A stretch of DNA of 64,000 bases from Flavobacteriales bacterium. Its GTDB lineage: Bacteria; Bacteroidota; Bacteroidia; Flavobacteriales_D; Crocinitomicaceae. The stretch spans positions 62,001 to 126,000 of the forward strand of contig CANMHB010000002.1 of the NCBI GenBank assembly GCA_947497485.1, given 5' to 3'. Below the pieces are notes generated by a model. It ran no database searches, was not told the DNA's origin, and saw only the letters and a list, made by a program, of their open reading frames with translations. The stretch's first letter is position 1. Every line of letters begins with the position of its first letter. Below, in pieces: positions 36,804-46,400 of the stretch. Both the position numbers and the translations under genes were made by a program.

Positions 36804-39503
36804 TTATTCATTCATAACAGATAAAATATCATCGATATCAAAATCATTGGTTGAAGGATCTTCTGCTGTCTGGTTATCTGTTGTGTTCTCTTGTAAGGAA
36901 AGAATAAATGAGATACTTGGATTTTGAATAAATGAAGCTAAGGGAACAAACACCCCTTTCATATTTAATTCATTTGCAAGCGATAATAATTCAATACTAT
37001 TCCAACCAAAAGTAATCAAAGAGTCATCTGCTGACCCAAATAATTTTCCTCGTGCCTCTATGCATGTAAAAAGAATTTTTTCCAACTGATTTTCAGTTGG
37101 TTTCCAAATAACCCTATTTCTGCGCTGTTCTTTGAATCTTTCTGTTAGTTCTTTTCGATCTACCTTTCCGTTTTGATTAATAGGCCAATTATTGCAAAAG
37201 AAATATACATCAGGTAATTGATATTTCGTAAATGTTTCCGCCAACCTGTTCTTAACTTCGTACTCAGTTATTTTACCTTTAATAAAAACAACTGCCGCAT
37301 TTTCGATTTCCAAACAGATACAATTTTGCACATCATTCAATTCGGAAATTTTAGATTCTATCAAACTTGCTGGAATTCTTCGCCCGTTAACTTTAATGAA
37401 ATCGTCATTAATTCTTCCTCCAACTAAAAGTCCGTCTGAAGGAACAATCATTCCCATATCTCCTGTTGCTAGGTAATTGGTTTCAATTGTTTCTGAAATA
37501 TTCATTCCAACACAAGTACCTTCGATACAAATTTCACCCCAAGTTCCCATTGGTTTTAAATCCCCATCTTTTCCCTTAATACAAATAGACTGATCACCAA
37601 CCGCATTTCCCGAAGGAAAAAAACCGTCATTGTTTATTTTTAATTTTGAAACAGCAGAATCAATAGTACTTTCAGTTAGTCCATAACTATTAAAAAAATC
37701 TATATGCTGAAACTCCTGTTTTTGTGTTAATCGATAGAATCCATAATTAACTTGCTCCGAGCCACAAATGATGACTTTCAAAGAATTTAGAGTTCGAATA
37801 TTTGGCAATAAATAATTTAAAAAGGATGGGGTTGACTCAAAGTGAGTAATTTGGTGATTTTGAATGAGTAAATCAATTTTGCTTGCATCTAATCGCTCTT
37901 CTTCACTCGCTAAAACAAGCGTTTCGCCACTTAAGATACTTCTTAATAAGTCGCCAAAAAAAACATCGAAGCCCTGGTCTGCAAGACTCAAATGAACGCT
38001 GTTTTTTGTCTTGTAAATCCTTTTCCAATCTGGAATAAGAGATTTCAGAGCATCAAATGAAATTAAAATTGTTTTTTCCTTTCCAGATGTTCCACTTGTT
38101 TTTGCTAAATAGGCAATTTTACCAAATTGTTGCTTAATATTAGGGTCAAAATCGTGATAACTTATGGCGTAGCCTTTTTTCCAAGCAGCAAGTAATTGAA
38201 TGATATTTTCAATTTCTCTATCCTTTTTTAACTTCAAAATACCGTTTATTGGCTCGATTTGAGCCTCTTCTATTTTTCGTCTTAATTCAAAAAACGTTAG
38301 GTTTTGTTCACCACAAATAATCGCAAATTCATTACCATTTACTTGATCGAAATAGTGCCAAAATTCATTGTATTCTTGAGAAAACGAGATTAGTTTTGAG
38401 GACTTGTAAATAATTCGACGATCTTCTTTTGAAAGAACAAAAGCAATAACTTTTCTCGTTATCGACCGAACAAAGGATTGCCAATAATATTCGGATGCGA
38501 TGTCGGTTCTAAAATCAAAATGAACGACAAAACTATTATCACCATACTCTAATAGGTGAATACTTATAATGTTATCATCTGCGGTACTTGATTCGAATTT
38601 AAAATTCAATTCAAGATCCTCTCCAAAATTATAAGACTCTTTTTGATAGGAAAACAATACGTTGAATGCAACACTTATTTGCTTATCTGTCAAAAGATCA
38701 ATTAGAGGATAACCTTGAATTCTGAACAGATTCATAATGCGCTTTTGCATTGGATTATTATCCTCAGGTAATGGTAAAAAATTTACAAATGTCGAGAACG
38801 AATTTTTTTGATGATTATTTCGTCTATTTCTCAGTGCTATTCCCGTCCTTAAGGCTATTCCAAGATGATTCTCACAAATTTTAAGTTCTGTTTCTAATTT
38901 TTCGAGAAGAAAAGCCATTAAAGAACCGGATTCGCCAACCGCCTTTGAGTTCAAATGGTTCCAAACACGACTACTGAATTTGTAGGTCATTCTTTTTACT
39001 TTCCCTACACCCAAATTATTCGGTAAATCCTTCTTTAAATTCAGATCAGGATTTTTGATGTGGTTCAGCTCATCAGTGAAAAAAGGTTCTTGGAACGAAC
39101 CTTTTTTATAAAACTCATAAACCGCATTCCAAAATAAGTTGAATGAATGCGCATCACCTAAACAATGATGTAAAAAAAGCCCTAATTTAATTTTATTTGC
39201 ATCTATTTTCTCTAAACAAACAGACCAAAGTTGGCCATCAATTGAAATTTCTGTTTCAAAAAAATAATTTTCAAATCTACCGTTCCAATTGTTTTCTTTT
39301 GTCCATGATTTTTGATTTTTATCAATTCTAAAATAGGTCCACTCAGAAGTTTTTAATACCTGATAAACAGCATTTTTAAAACGTTCATAATCCCCTCCTA
39401 AAATTTCCACACTGCCTTTTAAAACATTGGACTTCGGGTTTCCAAAATTTATTTCGCGATTAAAAAAAAGCAGTTGGTATGGATTTAAAGGATACCTTGT
39501 CAT
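36804..39503 (-). CDS. NRPS3: single module C-A-PCP, predicted ornithine
   Basis: The 899-residue synthetase has a condensation domain (about 1-370), an adenylation domain (about 385-790) and a carrier domain (serine in FGWNSIELL near 835). The condensation active site reads HHCLGDA near 114, so the Gly of HHxxxDG is Ala. A3 is KTSGTSGKEKT, A5 SYGLTESTID, A10 NQNGKVD. Specificity residues read by alignment to GrsA are D V G E I G S I D, the known ornithine code. The C-terminal 40 residues are a disordered acidic tail ending DFDIDDILSVMNE, resembling the tail of NRPS1 and perhaps a docking element. No thioesterase. It follows the methyltransferase by 29 bases. Its place in the assembly order is unclear. 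Confidence 0.9.
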   Translation of the reverse strand: MTRYPLNPYQLLFFNREINFGNPKSNVLKGSVEILGGDYERFKNAVYQVLKTSEWTYFRIDKNQKSWTKENNWNGRFENYFFETEISIDGQLWSVCLEKIDANKIKLGLFLHHCLGDAHSFNLFWNAVYEFYKKGSFQEPFFTDELNHIKNPDLNLKKDLPNNLGVGKVKRMTYKFSSRVWNHLNSKAVGESGSLMAFLLEKLETELKICENHLGIALRTGIALRNRRNNHQKNSFSTFVNFLPLPEDNNPMQKRIMNLFRIQGYPLIDLLTDKQISVAFNVLFSYQKESYNFGEDLELNFKFESSTADDNIISIHLLEYGDNSFVVHFDFRTDIASEYYWQSFVRSITRKVIAFVLSKEDRRIIYKSSKLISFSQEYNEFWHYFDQVNGNEFAIICGEQNLTFFELRRKIEEAQIEPINGILKLKKDREIENIIQLLAAWKKGYAISYHDFDPNIKQQFGKIAYLAKTSGTSGKEKTILISFDALKSLIPDWKRIYKTKNSVHLSLADQGFDVFFGDLLRSILSGETLVLASEEERLDASKIDLLIQNHQITHFESTPSFLNYLLPNIRTLNSLKVIICGSEQVNYGFYRLTQKQEFQHIDFFNSYGLTESTIDSAVSKLKINNDGFFPSGNAVGDQSICIKGKDGDLKPMGTWGEICIEGTCVGMNISETIETNYLATGDMGMIVPSDGLLVGGRINDDFIKVNGRRIPASLIESKISELNDVQNCICLEIENAAVVFIKGKITEYEVKNRLAETFTKYQLPDVYFFCNNWPINQNGKVDRKELTERFKEQRRNRVIWKPTENQLEKILFTCIEARGKLFGSADDSLITFGWNSIELLSLANELNMKGVFVPLASFIQNPSISFILSLQENTTDNQTAEDPSTNDFDIDDILSVMNE

Positions 39504-39532
39504 TATTCCAAATCAATTTCCTTTGTAAATTA

Positions 39533-40303
39533 TTATTCTTGCTCAATGACGGCAATAAATTGGTCAATTGATGGATCATCAAATGTTTCTGTAATTTTCC
39601 ACCCTGTTCCCTCTAAAATTTCGCACAATTCACTCTTAGAAACAAAAAAAAAGTCATTCCATGGTGTCACAAAATGTCGATATCTTACTCTAACCCTAAT
39701 CTGCCCCCCCATTCTACCGTTCAATCGATTTTCAGCAATATACTTTTTATCATCCTCCATAAAAAATGCTTTACCATCTGGATTTAAAGTTTCGATAAGT
39801 ATCTTAGCGTCTTTGTTGCACATCCTAAGACATTTCTGAAAAAACCTTTTAGCAACAATTGCATTTTGTAGTAACCCAAAATTATTTCCCCACATGTAAA
39901 TTGTATCCAAATGGTTAATAACTGTTTCGTCGAGTCTCAATACATCACAAAGCAAAGCGTTTTTAAGTCCCCTTTCTATACATATTTGAAGCGCTAAAGG
40001 GGAATTGTCCATTCCCGTAACTTCTAGTCCCTTTTGTTGAAAATGAATTGCATGTTTGCCTCCACCACAGCCAATATCAAGAACCCTGCCTTTGACATAT
40101 CGACTGGCTTCTTTCTGAATTGATGACCACAAATCAAATGCTTCTGTATAAGCATCACTATCTCCGTTCACAGTAAAATGACCATCCTCCCTTTCAATGA
40201 TGTCATACCCACCACCTCTACCATAAAAGGTGTCTGCAATATTATTGCCATAAGCATCCTCTTCTATGGTAAGTCCAATTATTTCAGAATAATTTGTTTT
40301 CAT
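39533..40303 (-). CDS. SAM-dependent class I methyltransferase (NRPS tailoring)
   Basis: The 256-residue protein has the SAM-binding loop VLDIGCGGGKH (residues 74-84), the acidic residue of motif II in EVTGMDNSP (near 97), and the Rossmann order of the class I fold. The N-terminal 65 residues probably form a substrate cap. It sits between NRPS2 (99-base gap) and NRPS3 (29-base gap), which argues for methylation of the peptide or of a building block; whether O-, N- or C-methylation cannot be told from sequence. No in-line methyltransferase domain occurs in the NRPSs. Confidence 0.85.
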   Translation of the reverse strand: MKTNYSEIIGLTIEEDAYGNNIADTFYGRGGGYDIIEREDGHFTVNGDSDAYTEAFDLWSSIQKEASRYVKGRVLDIGCGGGKHAIHFQQKGLEVTGMDNSPLALQICIERGLKNALLCDVLRLDETVINHLDTIYMWGNNFGLLQNAIVAKRFFQKCLRMCNKDAKILIETLNPDGKAFFMEDDKKYIAENRLNGRMGGQIRVRVRYRHFVTPWNDFFFVSKSELCEILEGTGWKITETFDDPSIDQFIAVIEQE

Positions 40304-40402
40304 AATTTGTTTTAAATTTCTGTTTTTAGCTTAACAAACGATCAGTAAATTTAATTTTTTACCAATATAATGGTTTTGTTTGTACTCAAAACACATGTAT
40401 CA

Positions 40403-43400
40403 TCAAAAATCAAAGTTCAACTTATTCCAAATCTTCGGAATTTCATAGTGCCCGCAATTTGCAATTTCTGAAGTATAAATTTGATTTTTGCAAAAGCGCT
40501 GCCATTTTAAAAAGTCTGATACCGGAAATCCATTTGCGCAATAGTGAATTTGAATGTTGCAATTTAACTCCCCTGTCTGTTGATACGCCTCAATCATTTG
40601 CTCGTGTTTTACAAGATATTTTTTAATTCGTTCTAAATCTTGATCATCTATGGCAACCTGTTTAGCGATATCTAGAAGTTCTTCTTTCAAATCTATCTTT
40701 TGGAAATTTTTACCAGATTCAGGCTGGGCAATTTTATCCAATACGATCAATCTCTTTACGGAAAAACCATTTTCTTCAAGCCATTTTGCCATTTCGAAAG
40801 CTGTTAATGCGCCCATCGAATAACCAATTAGTGTTATTTCTTCAGATAATCCCCCTTGATTTAGTCTTTCTCGAATTAACAATTGAGCTATTTCTTCAAT
40901 GCTTTCACAACTTGTTAGTCCCATTGACGCCGGATAGTTAAACGAGAGGATTTTATAATCGTTGGGTAGTTTCAAACTGTTAAATATAAAACCAAATCCC
41001 ATAATCGGAGGAAGTAACCAAATTTCCTGTTGTCCTTCTCCCTGATTAAACTCCCAAACAAGGTTGTTCTTTGCAGGTCTATTTAGAGTTGCGTTTAAAT
41101 AACTTAATTTAGGCTGCTTAAAGAACTCTGACGCGGAAAATTTAAATCCTAATTTAGTCTCGATTTCCTTTAACATCAATAAAGCCTTGATACTATTTCC
41201 GCCAGCTTCAAAAAAATGATTGAATTGAGTATCTCTTTCTCCCGTATATTTCTTCCAGATTTGCATTAATTCAAATAATATTTCATCGCCCAACGATACA
41301 TTCTTTTGCGAATTAAATTCGGGGTTATAGGAAATTATTTTTTTATCTTGAGCAAGAAGTTCCTTTGCTGAATTGAAGAAATTAGCATGCACTTCCCTGA
41401 TTTTTTTCATAGTGATTTGTCCATTGTCAAATTCCCATCTAAAGATTAGTTGTTCATTTATCTCCTCAACATAAAGACTCAATGGTAATCTAGGACGTGA
41501 ATACTCAATTCGTTCGTCTTGCTTTTCATTAATGTTCAAATTAAAGGGATGTTGAATGATAAGTCCAACCTGATGATAAACTTCATATGTTGTAGCTTCT
41601 GGGTAAATTACTGTCTGATCAGATGAGGCAAATAGTTGACTTAAAGCCCACTTTTGTTTTGCTATCGTGAGATCAGGATCACCATATTCTTCATATCCAG
41701 GGAAAGGGTAAGCTCGCATATGCATTCCAACACAATCATGTGTTCTGTGATCTACTGCTAAGGATATCCAATTAACGTTTATTTTAGCATCATGAAGTGC
41801 TTTGCAAAGCAAGTATGAAATAATAGATGTTTTGGTTGTCTGATATGCTATGGTTAGTTGGTGTAAATGACTTAATTCAATTTCAGAACACGGAAGAATT
41901 AGTGCAGGTTGAACAGAGGTATTCGGTTTGTGAAAATAAAATTCAGGTTTTGAATTTAACTGAAAATAGTTTTGCCAATTAACATCAAAACTATTATTAT
42001 CCAGCGAATTTTCTACATTTTCCCTAAATACATTCTCGTAAAAATCCCTAAACAATTTACTTAGGTGTATGTCTGAACCTCCATCGTAAACTAAATGATG
42101 AGGATTGAAATAGATATAAAATTGATTCTTACATTCTATCAAAGCTGACTCAAAACAGGGTCCGTTGGAGAAATTTATTTCTTTTAAACTAGCTTTTTCC
42201 TTGAAGTCATCTAAATTTTCAATGGTTAGTTTTGGTAAAATGTAATTTTGAGATTCGACAGATAATTGATGTACATCCCCCAAATCTGTTTCATAGAATC
42301 TTACAAAAAGGGCTTTGCACTGTTTCAATGTTTGTTCAAATGCTATTCTGACTTTTTCTGGATTAAAATCACTCGAAATCGGAATGAAATGTGGCAGATT
42401 ATAAAGTGTCGAATTACCATTTTTAATTTCAAACCAAATAGCCTCTTGTGCTTTGGAAATTTTTTCAGATTCTTGAGCGGTTACTTTAGTTGGTTTATTA
42501 TATGAAATTAATTTTCCCAACTGAATAAAATTCTCGGATGAAAATAACTGATGAACCGCCATTTTATGATCTGATAGTTTATTCCAACTCCGAACAAAGA
42601 ACATGGCATCAAAACTATTTTTTCCGTTCTGGAAAAAATTATCTTCAAGTTTAATAACTTCATTGAAGCATTGAGAATAAACTTCCTGCAAAAGACTTGT
42701 TATTTCTACATTATTGCCGAATTTTTCACTGTATACTAATTTCGAAATGGCAATTTTCCGAAGTATATTGAGATCAATCTTTCCATTTACATTTAATGGT
42801 AGGTTGTCAATATTAATAAATAACGAAGGAAGGAAATATGACGGGTATTTTAATGAAATCTCCTTCTTTATCTGATTTATTTCTTCTTTCGAATAATTCC
42901 CAACATAAAAAGCAGCCATTTCGGTTGAGAGATCATGATTAAAATCTACTATACTCCACATTTTTCCAGAAGAAAAGATAGATAAAATCTTCTCTATTTC
43001 CTCTAATTCAACTCGCTGACCTCTAATCTTTACTTGCCTGTCTGATCTTCCAAGAAAATGGTAATTCCCCCACTCATCGATTACTCCTCGATCAGCCGAG
43101 AGCCATTCCGTCCTTGTTTTATTCGTCCATTTTCCATCAACAAAATAGCCGAATCCTACTGCTGGTCCTGTTACAGAAATGAACCCATTCATTCCTTCCA
43201 GAACAATTTCGGAACGGTCATTCTTAATAATCAAATCACAATGACTCATCGATTTTCCAATTGGAACAATCATTTCATCTGGGTATTCAGGATGATCATC
43301 CAAAACCGGGTCGAAGAAACTATTGTCGATAGTGGTTTCCGAAAGACCATATGAGCTAATTATTCGCTGTCTTGAACCTTTATGTTGAAGTAATGCGCGT

Positions 43401-46400
43401 ATTTCATTCATTTTCCAACTATCTGAACCGACAATCAATAAACGCAAGGAAGAATAATCTTTTAATGCGATCCCATCCGAAAGCCACCACCTAACAATGA
43501 GAGGGGTAGTTTCAAAAATTGTTACACCATTTTGATCTATTTTTTGAAGCATAAAAGCAGGGTCTTTTCGTTCGATACCAGACAATAAAACCATTGATGC
43601 ACCATTAAAAAAACACCTTCCAATATCTCCCAAAGAAACATCGAACGAGAATGAAGCCGCTTGCAAACAGCAATCCGTTGAATTGATTTCATAATCTTTA
43701 GTCCATGCCTCAACAGCCGACTCATAACCAGCCTTACTTACCCCTACTAATTTTGGAATGCCAGTGGTTCCTGATGTCGCAATGACATATTGTAGATTGA
43801 TGTAATCATCTGAATTAGGATTTATCTCTTTTGCTCGAGTCCGTATGTGGTTAATTCTTTCTTCAGCAGTTTCTGCATCAACAGGTATAAATGGTATTCC
43901 TTCCGTTATATGGTAAAGTAGTTTAGCAATGGACAGTTCATTTCTCTCCAAAATCAAAACATCCAATTCCTCGGTTTCAATTTTATATCCAGAATGATAT
44001 TCGTCCATCAGTTTTTGAAGTTCAGAATATGTGAGAATTTTATTTTCAAGAATCAATGCCGTTTTTGAAGAAAAGCTTCTTAAAACCTCTTCCCATTTCG
44101 ATTTTAACTTTCTTACTGCAGGATATGTCTTTGATTGGACAATTTGGGCATCCTTAAACAATTTTTCTTGAAATTTTTGGATAGCCTTTTCTGTAAAAAG
44201 ATCGTTTCTATATTCCCAAGAAAAAATGAAGTCTTTTTCATCTTCGATAAAGTCAAGCGAGATAAGATAATCCGTTTGAGCTCTATTAAAATCCATTGTT
44301 TTGAATCCCTTAGAGCCTTCCTTTTGTGAATGATATAAATAGGTGCAATTAAAAAACGGAAGACCATTTTTTTGATTTTTATCCAATCGTGCTATTTCAG
44401 AGAATGGAGTTTTTCGTTTTTGGAAAACCAATCGCCAGTCTTCGAGAATTTGAGCGGATTTTTCAGATGCTATTTTAAACGGGAGAATATTTACTGACAT
44501 GGCAGAAAGGAAATTACCATCTTCAAATTCACCTATGTTAACAGGTATGCCAATTGCAAAATCCTTCGAATTGAAATAATTAAACCAAAATCTACTAAAT
44601 AGTACTAAACCCGCCTCAAATAAACTACAACTATTACCTATGCAAATTGATTTTAACACTTCTTTTTGCTGATCATTCAATTTGAAATTTATCCTAGATC
44701 CACCGCGATTTTTTCTCTTAGCTCGCTCAAAAGGAAGATTTTTGATTTCGATGCCATTTAAATAATTTTGCCAGAAATCACTATCAATTACATCTTCATT
44801 TGGAATGGTCAAAGTCAATTCATTCATTTGATTATTCATCAAATCATGATGGAGCTTTTGCCACAAATTCTCTACACCAAGTCCATCTAGTAGAGCATGA
44901 TGGACTTTAATTGCCAGAAAATTATCGTTTTCAGTTTTTCCAAAAAATGCCATAAAAAGCGACGTGTCCAAAGACGAAAAAGCACGCTCAACCTTATTCA
45001 CAAATTCAGATTCTGAGATTACACCAAAATCAATTATTTGAGGAACCGCTTTCGTCCAAAAATACTTGCTATCCTTGGAGGAAACCGAAAGATGAAGAAA
45101 GTTTTGATTTAGAAGCCAATTTCGAATTTCATTTTCGTTAAACTCATTCTTATAAAGAATTCCACTTGTTATCCAATAACTTTCAAAAAACTGTTCGTCA
45201 GATTCGGATAGAAAAAGAATCCTCGACGCCGTTGAATAAACCTCATCACCTATTTGAATTTTTTTTGTAGGACTTTCACTCTTGTCGATGGATTTAATTT
45301 TATTAAGGTCAAATAAATTTTGCAAACTTAACAAGTGGTTCAACTCGATATATAATTTGAGTTTTGTTTTCAAAATACCGCTGAATTTGAGTGCATCTAT
45401 CGAATTCAATCCATTCGCATACCACCCTATAGAAAAATCTATTTCTTTTGTTGGAAAAAGTTCTTTTAAGATTGCTTCAAACTCACCATCTATTATTCCA
45501 TTCTTTTGAATCTCTGAGATAGCGCCAATAGCCGATTCCAATAAAGTTTTAGTATCAACCTTCCCGTTTTTATTCAGAGGGAATTCGGGAAAATACTCAA
45601 TAAATGAAGGAATTGCATAGAATGGCAGCCATTTCTGGAGTATTGTTCTATCAAGCTCCTTTTCGGGTTTAACAGATTTTGCAAATGCAAAAAGTCTATT
45701 ACCATCTGAAATTGTAATCCAATGCTTTATACCTGACCATTCCGAAAGAGCGGATTCAATTCTAGATAGCTCTATCCGTTGTCCATTAATTTTAATTTGA
45801 TTATCCTTTCTTCCTCTAAAAAAGAAATTTTCCTCTATGTCAGCAAATCCTAAATCCCCAGTTCTGTATGCCCTTTCCCCTTTAAAATCAAAGAACTTAT
45901 CTGAATTGTCTGAATTTGCATACCCCAATCCCACAGCCGGACCACGAACAACTATTTCTCCCTCTTGAAATGGGGGCGCAAGTTTTTCGCGACTAGAAAA
46001 AATGAGCATTTCAGCATGATCAAAGGGTGTTCCTAATGGTAGGAAGTGATTTTCAAACTGACCATTATTTTCAAAGCCCGATGACAATACGGAACATTCG
46101 GATGGCCCATAAAACTGAAAAAGTCTCGCTTTAGGGAACTTTATCTTAAGTTTCGATTGAAGATGTGGTGGCACTTTATCGCCTCCAGTCATAACTATTC
46201 TTGATTTCGTATCACCCTCTGAATTGTCGATCCAACTTTCTAGAAGCGAAGGAACCATATGAAAAGCTGTAACATCCGACATTATTTCATTCAGAGCTAA
46301 TTGGTTTGACAAGGTTTCTTTGTCAATAATTTTTATTTGATAATTCTTCCATAAAGGGAAAATTAACTCGGCAATTCCAATATCAAAGGCAGGATGCGCA

